NCBI GenBank assembly: GCA_012270065.1
Contig: JAAXJB010000059.1
Location: forward strand, 1 to 61,141
DNA from: Rubripirellula sp.
Lineage (GTDB): Bacteria; Planctomycetota; Planctomycetia; Pirellulales; Pirellulaceae
Length of the DNA stretch: 61,141 nucleotides
Direction of reading: 5' to 3'
The notes under the pieces are model-generated. The model saw only the letters and a program-made list of their open reading frames with translations. It had not been told where the DNA came from and searched no databases. Positions 7,930 through 16,433 of this stretch are shown piece by piece. The translations under genes and the position numbers were made by a program. Within the stretch, counting starts at the first letter, position 1; each line of letters begins with the position of its first letter.

Positions 7930-8910
7930 ATGGTCGAAACGCCACCGCCCACTGGTTGGGAAGATGATCATGAAGACCAACTGCTGCAACAGGCATGCAG
8001 TCATGTTGTTTCCCGGTGTAAGACGTTTCAGTTTGGAGATCGCCCTCTGGCAGCGGTCATTCTTGGCAGCGGCTTGGGGGGGCTCGCAAACCAGATTGTT
8101 GACCCTGTCGTGTTCTGTTACCGCGACATCCCTGGCTTTGGCACTTCGTCGGCGGGCGGGCACCGAGGTGAATTGATTCTGGGGAAGCTTGGAGATTCGC
8201 CGATCATTGCCATGGCAGGACGATTTCACCGCTACGAGGGTTGGACCAACCGGCAAGTGGCGTTTCCTGTCAGATTGATGGCTTGTCTGGGGGCTGATCG
8301 TTTGATCGTGAGCAATGCGGCTGGCGGTGTGAATCCAAAACTGGCAGTGGGAGACATCGTCGTCATCCGTGACCATCTGAATTTCATGGGCGCGGATTGT
8401 TCTGGACAAAGTTCCTATTCCCGCGATTCAGGGTCGCTTGTCAATCCGATTTTGAAGGAAGGTGCTCCACGAGATGGGATGGAGTCAGGTGCAGCGGGGA
8501 CGCGAATTGACGGCTCGGAATGTCCCGGTTTGCTTCGAGCTGGCGAGATTTATGACTCTGAGATGTCACGTGAAGCCGTGCGGATTGGTGTCCGCGGAGG
8601 ATTTAACGTTTATCCGGGGACTTACCTTGCGACACTGGGGCCTAACTACGAGACGCGGAGCGAGTATAGAATGATGAGGAAAATCGGTGCTGATGTGGCG
8701 GGCATGAGCACGGTTCCGGAGGTACTGGCGGCTTCTGCTGCCGGAATGCGGATTCTGGGACTTTCCATGGTGAGCAACGTTGCGAATCCCGATCAACCAA
8801 TCAAGGCAGATCATTCGGAGGTGCTGGAGGCAGGAGCGGCTGCGGCAGCCAAGCTGGAAAGCATTGTCCGAGGCGTGTTGAATCTGGTGCGACCGGGTCG
8901 TGAGTCATGA
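7930..8910 (+). CDS. Second purine nucleoside phosphorylase, with an insertion
   Basis: A 326-residue paralogue of the preceding gene. It keeps LAAVILGSGLGGLANQ, SAGGHRGELILG, MAGRFHRYEGW, VSNAAGGVNPKLAVGDIVVIRDHLNFMG, GPNYETRSEYRMM and MSTVPEVLAASAAGMRILGLSMVSNVAN. The last element has the Asn typical of purine-specific enzymes, while the first paralogue has Asp there (SVVTDM), which may mean different base preference. Between HLNFMG and the SREAVRIG region it carries a longer low-complexity stretch rich in Gly and Ser (roughly residues 155-205) than in the first copy, where the family has a substrate loop. No strong Shine-Dalgarno is seen, so translational coupling to the upstream gene is likely. 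Confidence 0.9.
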   Translation: MVETPPPTGWEDDHEDQLLQQACSHVVSRCKTFQFGDRPLAAVILGSGLGGLANQIVDPVVFCYRDIPGFGTSSAGGHRGELILGKLGDSPIIAMAGRFHRYEGWTNRQVAFPVRLMACLGADRLIVSNAAGGVNPKLAVGDIVVIRDHLNFMGADCSGQSSYSRDSGSLVNPILKEGAPRDGMESGAAGTRIDGSECPGLLRAGEIYDSEMSREAVRIGVRGGFNVYPGTYLATLGPNYETRSEYRMMRKIGADVAGMSTVPEVLAASAAGMRILGLSMVSNVANPDQPIKADHSEVLEAGAAAAAKLESIVRGVLNLVRPGRES

Positions 8911-9046
8911 TCGGTTTTGATGTCCGTTCTCCGGAATGATCTTTCATCACACTGTTCGAAACGCTTACGTTTTTTTCAGTTATCTCGTAAATTCGTCCCC
9001 ACGGCTGCTGGCCGATGGCCAGAGGTAAATTGTTCCAGAGCCTAAC

Positions 9047-9805
9047 ATGAGCACAAACCGAAATGTCAGACCGATTGTGAACGAGGGTCAGCCGCAGTTC
9101 CACGCTGGCGCATTGTCACTGGACTTGGGCCCTCAAGAAATCCATCGGGCAATTCATGCAATACCGGTTGGTGGCGACGACGAGCAGTTGACTGAGATTG
9201 CGATCTCAGGGTCGGCTGGTCAGGATGGTGTCTTGATGCGTCTGAACCATCCGATTCGCATCACCATGGAAGGCCCTCTGGGTGACTATGCTTTTGCGTA
9301 TAACGCCGAAAGTGATATTCGTATGACCGGCGATGTTGGCAGTGGTGTGGCGGAGGGAATGGTGAGCGGGGCGGTTCGTGTGAGAGGTAACGCAGGTGTT
9401 GGCGCCGGTACAGGCATGACAGGAGGAACGCTTGCCATTTATGGCGATGCAGGAAACCGCTGTGGGGCTGCCATGCGTGGTGGAGGTATTTTTGTACGCG
9501 GCAATGTTGGCGATGAGGTTGGGGTGGGGGCACTTGGCGGCATGATTGTGATCGGCGGCGATGCAGGTCACAATCTCGGTGATCCGACGAGCAGCGCAAC
9601 CGTCTTCATCCGCGGTGCCGCTGCAAGCCTTGCCGATGGCGTTACCGATGCTCCACTGCGTAAACGTGAACAGCTGCGACTTGGATTGTTGCTCATCAAT
9701 GCATCCATCAGGGGTGATGCAAAAGAGTTTCGCCGCGTTGTGCCGGTAGCAATGCTGGAGGCCGAAGCAAGCGAGCGTGGGGAATTGAATCCGAACTGGC
9801 GATAA
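9047..9805 (+). CDS. GXGXG-domain protein (glutamate synthase alpha C-terminal/MgsB/GlxC-like)
   Basis: A 252-residue protein built on the right-handed beta helix of the GltB C-terminal domain. The repeated turns are plain from about residue 95 to 195: MTGDVGSGVAEGMVSGAVRVRG, AGVGAGTGMTGGTLAIYG, AGNRCGAAMRGGGIFVRG, VGDEVGVGALGGMIVIGG and AGHNLGDPTSSATVFIRG. Stand-alone GXGXG proteins occur as the B subunit of N-methylglutamate synthase (MgsB), as GlxC and as FwdC/FhcC of formylmethanofuran enzymes. The next gene has a glutamate-synthase-like barrel, which favours the Mgs/Glx type. No glutamine amidotransferase subunit (MgsA/GlxB) is seen nearby. Confidence 0.75.
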   Translation: MSTNRNVRPIVNEGQPQFHAGALSLDLGPQEIHRAIHAIPVGGDDEQLTEIAISGSAGQDGVLMRLNHPIRITMEGPLGDYAFAYNAESDIRMTGDVGSGVAEGMVSGAVRVRGNAGVGAGTGMTGGTLAIYGDAGNRCGAAMRGGGIFVRGNVGDEVGVGALGGMIVIGGDAGHNLGDPTSSATVFIRGAAASLADGVTDAPLRKREQLRLGLLLINASIRGDAKEFRRVVPVAMLEAEASERGELNPNWR

Positions 9806-9864
9806 CCGCTTCGAGAACTTCCATCCAATCGTGGAGAGTGTTGGTCGCTATTGGAAAACAAGCA

Positions 9865-10998
9865 ATGAATGAACGTCTGGAAAAAATCTGCTTCTTGCCA
9901 CCCGTTTCGGATACGCCCTGGGTGGGTGCGCCATCAGATGATTGTTCCATCAGTCTGGAAAGGCTGGATGCAAAGAAGGTGTCGTTACCCCTTCCACTGT
10001 TCTGGTATGACCCGCCATGGGCTGAAATCGAAATGAATACAGCTGATTCGATTGCTGCCGCTGTGGCCCGCTTGGGAGTGACTGTCAGTGCACTGCGAAG
10101 AGATCTGGTTGTTGTGGATGAGGAATCCGAATTGCATTTGGCTGTTTCGGATGAAAACGCAGATGAAGGTGCAGAGGAAACGGACCGAGAAGCTTCTTAC
10201 CTGCCACGGATGTTGCCATATCGGCCGGAACGTTATGGGGTCAGTGACCGGGACTTCGATGGGGCAGCGGTTGTTGACGTGAGGCTTGCCATGCGGCGCG
10301 ATCCAGACGGCCGTTTCGCTTTCACTCCTGACGAAATCACACGCTGGGTGGCAACTCAGGATCAGACGTCGATTTCCGGTGGCAGTTGGGTTCCGGCTGC
10401 TTCATTCCCTCCTGATGTGGACGGAATGGAAAAACTTGGTGGAAAAATCCGGCAATTGCGAATGTTGGCTCCGGACGCCGTCGTATTGGTCTCGATCTCG
10501 CCCCATCGTCTGGTCGATGAGTTGCACGAGGTACTGAAGAGTCAGCCAGATGGCATCATTCTGAGACTGAACGAACTGGACCTCGATCCACTTGACCTTG
10601 CCCGGTTTGTCCAGAAGACGCGGGGAATGATGGATGATCTGGCGTATGGTCACTTGCCTTTATGGATTGTTCCGGGAGAAATTTCGGCTGATGACGCTGT
10701 TAAATTGATCCAGCTGGGTGCCAATGCCGTGGCGGTCGATTCCTGGTGTCGGGAACTTGTGGATGAAATCCGGGACGCTCAGCAGAATGCCAGCGCAGGT
10801 TCCGGATACTCTTCATATTCAAGTTCCAGTGTTCAAACCTGGATTGACTGGGTTGAATACGAACTCGGGAGCCACGTCGAACGATTTGATGGCCTGATGC
10901 ATTCTGTCAGTTATCAGTCGCCAGGTCAGAGATTGGCGACTCTTTCTGACAAGTGGGCAGAATCGTTATCTATCCCAAAATTGAATCTTCCGTTTTGA
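9865..10998 (+). CDS. Divergent glutamate-synthase-like (FMN barrel) protein
   Basis: A 377-residue protein. The start is uncertain: ATG 9865 is chosen, with GTG 9838 as alternative. The C-terminal half resembles the FMN-binding barrel of GltB/MgsC: KIRQLRMLAPDAVVLVSISP, PDGIILRLNELDLDPLDL, then LPLWIVPGEISADDAVKLIQLGANAVAVDSW, which corresponds to the strand-turn-helix that holds the FMN phosphate in the family. However, the Gly-rich GEGG motif and the cysteine cluster for the 3Fe-4S centre are not seen, and an acidic insertion (about residues 85-115) sits in the N-terminal half. It follows the GXGXG gene by about 60 bases. It may be a structural or altered-function partner of that subunit. 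Confidence 0.55.
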   Translation: MNERLEKICFLPPVSDTPWVGAPSDDCSISLERLDAKKVSLPLPLFWYDPPWAEIEMNTADSIAAAVARLGVTVSALRRDLVVVDEESELHLAVSDENADEGAEETDREASYLPRMLPYRPERYGVSDRDFDGAAVVDVRLAMRRDPDGRFAFTPDEITRWVATQDQTSISGGSWVPAASFPPDVDGMEKLGGKIRQLRMLAPDAVVLVSISPHRLVDELHEVLKSQPDGIILRLNELDLDPLDLARFVQKTRGMMDDLAYGHLPLWIVPGEISADDAVKLIQLGANAVAVDSWCRELVDEIRDAQQNASAGSGYSSYSSSSVQTWIDWVEYELGSHVERFDGLMHSVSYQSPGQRLATLSDKWAESLSIPKLNLPF

Positions 10999-11050
10999 CC
11001 GGGGGCCTGACCCGCGAATTTGATTCATCCGAATCTGTTCCGTCGAAAGC

Positions 11051-12322
11051 TTACCGGGCGACTTCGACCGAAACCTCGTAAGTGCCGCCATTGTCATCAA
11101 GTTTTCCGCAGGCATCATTGACTCGGAAGAGAAGCCAGCTGTATTCGGGCACGTTGATGAAGGGTTGCTCCATGATGCCTTGAACCTTGAGCGGTTGAAT
11201 CTGTTTTGCCTGTGGGTCGTTGGCATTCGGTAGCAGGCAGTAGAGTAGCTGACCCAGAGGGCGTCCACGATGGTATTGAAAGGTAATCCCAGGTGGTTGG
11301 CTGATCCATGGTTTGGGTTTCTGGGCGAGCGTGATTTCGCCCGTGGCTGAAAGACGGATATTGGCACCGGCTGGAATACGGATTCCGCACGACTGCCAGC
11401 CCTGATCCGGTCGCACTTCGACTTTCAGCTTGTTACCGTCCCATACCGGGTCTTGGGCTGAAAGTGCTACCCGTTCTCTCTGCCAGTCAAATCCGTAATC
11501 CAGTTCATGGCATGCGAGGCGCCATCGGGCGGCAAGTATGGGCCAATGGCGATCAAGTGATGTCTGCAATTGGCGGTTGAAACCTGGCCCGGTTTCCTTG
11601 CCTTGTCGTGCAGTCGCAATGAATGTTCCACGGTATTCCGGGTAGCTCGTCAAAATCATGCAAGCTGCCCAACTCCAACTGTAGGTGGCAACATCTCCTG
11701 ACAGGCTTGGCTGATAATCAAGGACGGCAGGCAAGCTGGGAACTTGTCCATCACTGGTGGCCTGGTTCATTCTTTTGAACCGGCCCCAGTACGGAGCCTG
11801 TTCACGGGTTTGTGGAATCCGATTGACCCTGATTCCATTTCCTGAACCCTCGTGGGTTGCCAGCAGTTCGGCCGAGCCTTCTTGAAACCATGTTGGGCCA
11901 GCACCATTGAACAGGTAATAAGCCAGTGAATGGACCCCTTCATGCAACAGCAGATGACGTGTGTAGTATTCACTTTTCTGGGCAAGAACCCAGATCTGAT
12001 TATCCAAAGCGTAGCCAAATGGAAAATCAGGAACGGTAGCCGGGATCAGCCCTCGTTGGTTAAACTTGACTTTGTCACGGATCACATGGGCTCGTACTTG
12101 AAAGTCACCAAGTGCACTCTCGTTGAGGTCCCAGAACCGAATCCATTGAGGCACTGCCGCATCAAACGATTCCACCAGTGACTCGGCTTCTTCTGTGGAA
12201 GCAATATCCGTGGTCAAGTGAATGTAGCGGCCTTGCTTCACCAGAAGTTCCTCGGCCTTCAATGGAAGGACGAGCAAGGTACTGATAATTCCCATCCCGA
12301 AGATTAGCTGTGATTGCATCAT
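11051..12322 (-). CDS. Secreted HEXXH metallopeptidase-like protein with a PA-IL-like C-terminal domain
   Basis: A 423-residue protein with a signal peptide (LIFGMGIISTLLVLPLKAEE). Residues 127-131 are HEGVH, followed by WFQEGSAELLATH with Glu148 as likely third zinc ligand, the arrangement of gluzincin peptidases (peptidase MA-like). Residues about 310-423 look like a calcium-dependent sugar-binding PA-IL (LecA)-type domain: WQSCGIRIPAGANIRLSATGEI, GRPLGQLLYCLL, then WLLFRVNDACGKLDDNGGTYEVSVEV, where the ND and DNGG are the usual calcium and sugar ligands. It therefore probably acts outside the cytoplasm on a glycosylated or carbohydrate-bound target. Its first codons overlap the 5' end of the divergent binding-protein gene. 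Confidence 0.68.
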   Translation of the reverse strand: MMQSQLIFGMGIISTLLVLPLKAEELLVKQGRYIHLTTDIASTEEAESLVESFDAAVPQWIRFWDLNESALGDFQVRAHVIRDKVKFNQRGLIPATVPDFPFGYALDNQIWVLAQKSEYYTRHLLLHEGVHSLAYYLFNGAGPTWFQEGSAELLATHEGSGNGIRVNRIPQTREQAPYWGRFKRMNQATSDGQVPSLPAVLDYQPSLSGDVATYSWSWAACMILTSYPEYRGTFIATARQGKETGPGFNRQLQTSLDRHWPILAARWRLACHELDYGFDWQRERVALSAQDPVWDGNKLKVEVRPDQGWQSCGIRIPAGANIRLSATGEITLAQKPKPWISQPPGITFQYHRGRPLGQLLYCLLPNANDPQAKQIQPLKVQGIMEQPFINVPEYSWLLFRVNDACGKLDDNGGTYEVSVEVAR

Positions 12323-13383
12323 CCCCCTATTCTACATTGATTTTCCGGATTGCTGTCACTGCAAAAATCGCCTGTTGGGTTTGGCTGGCGGCAGGTCTGC
12401 TGGTGGCAGGCGGGTGCGTTCCGCGAGCTGAGAGTGACGTGGTGGTCTATTCAGCTCTTGATGAGGAATTTGCATTTCCCATTCTGAATGCCTATGAACG
12501 ATCGACAGATCACCAGACTGGAGTCGTTCCAAAGTTCGATGTTGAATCGACCAAGACGGTCGGCTTGGTCAATCGGATCATCGCGGAAAAGGACGAGCCC
12601 GTTTGCGATCTGTTCTGGAATAACGAAATCATGCATACCGTACGTTTGCAGAAACTGGGGCTGCTGCAGGCGCATGACTGGGATTTGCCGCCAGATTATC
12701 CCCCGGACATGGTTGCCAAGGATGGAACGTGGTGTGGCTTTGCTGCTCGTGCGCGTGTCTTGCTTGTCAACACGGAACTGATTCCTGATCCAGCGGATTA
12801 TCCAAGGTCGGTAGCTGATCTCGTCGATCCCAAGTGGGAAAAAAAATGCGCCATGGCAAGACCTCTGTTTGGTACCACAGCGACGCACTTTGCAGTTCTT
12901 CGGGAGTTGCAGGGTCGTGAGGAAACACTCGCACAGCTGAAACAGATCGAGCAGAATGCAGTGATCCTGTCAGGGAACAAACAGGTCGCTCTGGCAGTCG
13001 CTGCGGGGCGGGTTGCATGGGGCCTGACAGATACAGACGATGCGATCATCGAAAAGGACAGCGGTGAACCCGTTGCAATCGTGTTTCCCGATCAATCACC
13101 GGATCAATTGGGGACGTTGAGAATTCCAAATACGATTGCTGTGCTCAGGAAAGCACCGCATGCTGTTGCTGCCGGTCAGCTTGCCGATTATCTGCTTACA
13201 CCGGAAACCGAGGATCGGCTGGCCATGGGGAATAGCAGTCAATTGCCGATTCATCGCGGTAGTAAATTTCCACCACGTGTTCTGCCAGACGAACCGGTTC
13301 GTTGGATGAGGGGCGATTTTGAGGCGGCTGCTGACGGCTGGGATGAGTGGTCCAAGGAAGTTCAGGCGATTTTCCGCAACTGA
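12310..13383 (+). CDS. Extracellular solute-binding lipoprotein, Fe(3+)-type ABC transporter family
   Basis: A protein of up to 357 residues with a lipobox (LLVAGGC) after a hydrophobic signal. The body follows the FutA/AfuA iron-binding fold: VVVYSALDEEFAFPILNAYER, FWNNEIMHTVRLQKLGLLQ, YPRSVADLVDPKWEKKCAMARP, TATHFAVLRELQG, NKQVALAVAAGRVAWGLTDTDDA and PNTIAVLRKAPHAVAAGQLADYLLTPE. GTG 12310 gives a 36-residue signal and overlaps the start of the minus-strand gene; TTG 12337 gives a more usual 27-residue signal and removes the overlap, and I cannot decide between them. No permease or ATPase gene is adjacent, so the transporter partner must lie elsewhere. Confidence 0.82.
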   Translation: MIASSPYSTLIFRIAVTAKIACWVWLAAGLLVAGGCVPRAESDVVVYSALDEEFAFPILNAYERSTDHQTGVVPKFDVESTKTVGLVNRIIAEKDEPVCDLFWNNEIMHTVRLQKLGLLQAHDWDLPPDYPPDMVAKDGTWCGFAARARVLLVNTELIPDPADYPRSVADLVDPKWEKKCAMARPLFGTTATHFAVLRELQGREETLAQLKQIEQNAVILSGNKQVALAVAAGRVAWGLTDTDDAIIEKDSGEPVAIVFPDQSPDQLGTLRIPNTIAVLRKAPHAVAAGQLADYLLTPETEDRLAMGNSSQLPIHRGSKFPPRVLPDEPVRWMRGDFEAAADGWDEWSKEVQAIFRN

Positions 13384-13482
13384 ACCTTGCCAACGTCGTG
13401 GCAAGCCCTGTATGTGATATCGTGGGCAGCTTCTGAAATCGTTTTCAGGCGGTGAAGCTGACTTTCGAGTGGCTGGGGGACG

Positions 13483-14076
13483 TCAGGCGACCTCCAGTGA
13501 CGTGGAGTGAACGGTTTCACCGCTGAGGCGATAGTTCTGAGCACGCGGACTGACAAGTTTCTGCAGGTGGGGGCGTCGAATCATCTGCATGCTGGTTTTC
13601 CCCATGGATGCATCCGATGGTGTTTCCATTGACTTGGCACTGGCCCCGAAGGCCCGAAGACGACGTACCAGAGCACCTGAAATTGGGCGTGGTGTGCTCT
13701 CAGCGCGAGCGGCGACTACCGACTTGTCTTCGCTCATTCGCAGTAAACGTCTCATGTCTTCGATCCGTATGGTGGCCTCTGTTTCCTGAATGAAAACAAG
13801 ATCGCCCAGGGATCGTTCCAGTCCAGTCTGCCCAGCAGCCTCAAGGCCCCGGGGGCGACTATGACGAACGACCCGCACCTGCGGATAACGGGCCTTCAAT
13901 TCGCTGAGGACTTCGGGCGTGGAGTCCTTGCTTCCATCGTCAACCACCAACAACTCACTTGTTACCCGCGTCAGGTCCGAAATTGCTTCGAGGATCTGGA
14001 TAACGCGTGACTCAATTTCATGCTCACCATTACGGACAGGCAGGACGACAGATATTCGAGGGGAAGGCGAGGACAT
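13483..14076 (-). CDS. Short GT2 family glycosyltransferase
   Basis: A 197-residue protein with the GT-A start of family 2: PRISVVLPVRNGEHEIESRV, then LLVVDDGSKDSTPEVLSEL (the nucleotide-binding Asp and Ser-Lys-Asp), VRVVRHSRPRGLEAAGQTGLERSLGDLVFIQETEA, where the last part stands in place of the usual DXD region. The DXD itself is changed to ETEA (QETEATIRIEDM). The C-terminal part is short and basic with no membrane helix, so the acceptor domain is reduced. It may be a degenerate or regulatory member. It is transcribed away from hisI. Confidence 0.68.
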   Translation of the reverse strand: MSSPSPRISVVLPVRNGEHEIESRVIQILEAISDLTRVTSELLVVDDGSKDSTPEVLSELKARYPQVRVVRHSRPRGLEAAGQTGLERSLGDLVFIQETEATIRIEDMRRLLRMSEDKSVVAARAESTPRPISGALVRRLRAFGASAKSMETPSDASMGKTSMQMIRRPHLQKLVSPRAQNYRLSGETVHSTSLEVA

Positions 14077-14410
14077 CTGTTGGATTCCGATGGAGGCTAC
14101 GTCCCTTGGCGGGGACGCCGGGCATTTTCCGGCTGACGATAGTTGGTGATTCGACCGGCACCGGCATGATGCTTGACATGCCGGCTGAAAGATCGAGATT
14201 TGCCCGTCGTTCCGCCGCTAACGAATGCACCTATAATCATGGGCGAGCCAATCCGAGCGACGTTGGTCTGAACCGGGACGTGTTCGGCCACCTTTCGCGT
14301 TGCCCGGTGAGGCTGGGGCGATCGTGACGGCTGAGTCCGTTTGCCATCGTTTATCTTTCCGGAAAAATTCATATTCGTCATTTTGTTTCCCAAGCATTAA
14401 GCAGACTCCC
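14077..14410. other. Divergent intergenic region
   Basis: About 330 bases between the GT2 gene and hisI. No credible gene; expected to hold both promoters, none of which I can define. Confidence 0.4.
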
Positions 14411-14815
14411 GTGAGCATAGTTCCTGATTTTCAGAGAGGTCTCGTATTCGATGGTACCAGTGGATTGCTGCCCGCCATCGCCCAGGACAGTACCACTGGA
14501 AGAGTCCTGATGATGGCATGGATGGATGAACAGGCGTGGAAAGAGACGCTCAGTACGGGTCATGCGGTTTATTTCAGTCGCAGTCGGGGGGAATTGTGGC
14601 GCAAGGGAGAAACGAGTGGGCACCGGCAGAAATTAAAAGAAATTCGGATCGATTGTGATGCCGATGCGATTCTGCTGAAGGTTGAGCAGATCGGCGCTGC
14701 CTGCCATGAGGGTTACGCCAGTTGTTTTTTTCGCAGCGTTGATGCCGATGGTGATGCTCGAACCACTGAACAGCGGTTGGTGGATCCAGAGCAGGTTTAC
14801 GGAAAAAAAACATGA
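14411..14815 (+). CDS. hisI: Phosphoribosyl-AMP cyclohydrolase HisI
   Basis: A 134-residue enzyme of histidine biosynthesis that opens the adenine ring of phosphoribosyl-AMP. The motif run is nearly canonical: [39 protein letters not shown] split over residues 35-75, then [14 protein letters not shown] (Mg/Zn-binding Asp-Cys-Asp-Asp) and [12 protein letters not shown] with the remaining zinc Cys residues. GTG 14411 is chosen because the family begins about here ([10 protein letters not shown]); the open frame to 14300 has no family likeness. It is a monofunctional HisI without the HisE domain. The stop overlaps the next ATG (ATGA), so the binding-protein gene is translationally coupled. Confidence 0.93.
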   Translation: MSIVPDFQRGLVFDGTSGLLPAIAQDSTTGRVLMMAWMDEQAWKETLSTGHAVYFSRSRGELWRKGETSGHRQKLKEIRIDCDADAILLKVEQIGAACHEGYASCFFRSVDADGDARTTEQRLVDPEQVYGKKT

Positions 14816-15744
14816 ATCCAGCTTCGGATGCGAAACGCATCATCTCGTTGCTTCCAGGAGCTACCGAATGGGTTTGTCAACTTGGGCTTGCTGATCGACT
14901 GGTCGGAATTTCGCATGAATGTGATTTTCCGGATCTGGTTACCGGGCTGCCACGTGTGACCCGGTCGAAAGTGGATGCTTCACTTTCCAGCCGCGAAATC
15001 GATGATCTCGTGACTTCTTTCAGTGACACGAGGACACCACTGTATGAACTGAATGAGACTCTTTTGCGCTCATTGAAACCTGATTTGATATTGACCCAGA
15101 ACCTTTGCAATGTGTGTGCCGTCAATGAGCGTGACGTCTTGCGATGTACTGAGAATCTGGAGCAGAAGTGCCTCATTCTCGACTTGCCTGCCCGGTCGAT
15201 GGAAGATGTCATGACGGATGCCCGCGAGATCTGGAAGGCAACCGGTACAACCAGAGTTGGTGCCAGCGCAATCGAGACGTTGGATCAGAGGGTAGCACGT
15301 GTACATGACACGGTTACAAGACGACTGTCGTGCGATCGGGTGAATCGACCTTCGGTGACGTTGTTGGAGTGGCTGGATCCTCTCTACTGTTCCGGGCATT
15401 GGACTCCCCAGTTGATCGAATGGGCCGGTGGCATTGATCCCATCGGGCAAACAGGGAAACCATCCCGTGTATTGACGTGGGAAGAACTCACGAAGGCGAA
15501 TCCCAATATCCTGCTGGTCGCGTGCTGTGGCATGGATGAGGAAAGAACCAGAAGTGAAATGGACGCGGTTTTGGCAGCATCGCCAAAACTGGATGATGTC
15601 TGGCACGGGTTGCAGGCGGTGCGCGGTCAGCACGTCCACTTCTTTGATGGTTCAGCCTTTTTCAACCGTCCTGGACCTCGCTTGATCGATACCTTGGAAA
15701 AGGTTGCAGAACTGGTTGCGGCGTGGGACGAGTCACAAGCTTGA
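14812..15744 (+). CDS. Cobalamin-binding BtuF-like protein without a signal peptide
   Basis: A 310-residue class III solute-binding-type protein. [32 protein letters not shown] matches the start of BtuF-like proteins (read in two parts), followed by [48 protein letters not shown], and [12 protein letters not shown]. No signal peptide or lipobox is present, so it is probably cytoplasmic, unlike the B12 transporter component. Such cytoplasmic BtuF homologues are common in planctomycetes, cyanobacteria and Chloroflexi; their role is not settled. The 4-base overlap with hisI shows one operon. Confidence 0.85.
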   Translation: MNPASDAKRIISLLPGATEWVCQLGLADRLVGISHECDFPDLVTGLPRVTRSKVDASLSSREIDDLVTSFSDTRTPLYELNETLLRSLKPDLILTQNLCNVCAVNERDVLRCTENLEQKCLILDLPARSMEDVMTDAREIWKATGTTRVGASAIETLDQRVARVHDTVTRRLSCDRVNRPSVTLLEWLDPLYCSGHWTPQLIEWAGGIDPIGQTGKPSRVLTWEELTKANPNILLVACCGMDEERTRSEMDAVLAASPKLDDVWHGLQAVRGQHVHFFDGSAFFNRPGPRLIDTLEKVAELVAAWDESQA

Positions 15745-15933
15745 TGCAGTTGAAACTGGCAGATCCGCTGGTGAAGTCGCGAATCAGGCGGAATCGTCTG
15801 TTTTCTGCCATACCTCCCCTTGCTGATCGCGGCTGGTCACACCATCTTTTCAAGCGAGCTGCTAACATCCGTCCCTTGATCAAACGGCACTGTCAGGTTG
15901 TTTGATCGCGTACCGAGATTTCGGAGAATTATC

Positions 15934-16398
15934 ATGAGCGCTGAAGCAAAACTGCAGGAACTGGGGATCGAACTTCCAAACGCACCCAAACCCATGGGCG
16001 TTTATAAGCCGATTGTTGTGTCCAGCGGGATGGCTTACCTGTCCGGACACGGTCCCCTGCTGGCCAACGGCAAATTAATCACCGGCCGACTTGGCCTCGA
16101 TATGGATGTTGAAGCGGGATACGAAGCAGCTCGCGTCACGGGCATGGGCATGTTGGCAACTCTGCAGGAGAATCTCGGAAGCCTTGATAAGGTCAAACGC
16201 CTCGTGAAATTATTGGGCTTGGTGCGTTGCACTGACTCCTTTGCTGAACAACCTGCTGTCATCAATGGCTGCAGTGAATTGTTTCGAGATGTTTTTGGTG
16301 AGGATGCCGGGGTCGCGGCACGCAGCGCCTTGGGGACCAACGCACTGCCGGGAACGATCGCTGTTGAGATCGAGGCCATTTTTGAGGTCGATGCCTGA
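15934..16398 (+). CDS. RidA family (YjgF/YER057c/UK114) protein
   Basis: A 154-residue protein starting at ATG 15934 after Shine-Dalgarno CGGAGAA. The fold signature is clear: VVSSGMAYLSGHGPLLANGKLITGR, GYEAARVTGMGMLATLQENLGSLDKVKRLVKL, PAVINGCSELFRDVFGEDAGVAARSALGTNALPGTIAVEIEAIFEV. RidA enzymes deaminate reactive enamine/imine intermediates; the catalytic Arg normally sits just before the VEIEA strand, and here that place reads ALPGTIAVEIEA with Gly. It therefore belongs to a subfamily that may lack the deaminase activity. The substrate is unknown. Confidence 0.88.
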   Translation: MSAEAKLQELGIELPNAPKPMGVYKPIVVSSGMAYLSGHGPLLANGKLITGRLGLDMDVEAGYEAARVTGMGMLATLQENLGSLDKVKRLVKLLGLVRCTDSFAEQPAVINGCSELFRDVFGEDAGVAARSALGTNALPGTIAVEIEAIFEVDA

Positions 16399-16433
16399 GA
16401 CGGAGTGTCTCTGCTGATGTGTCAAAAAGACGG

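Noticed and set aside
7351-8409. Minus-strand 352-codon frame across both PNP genes
   Set aside because: Antisense shadow of two clear enzymes.
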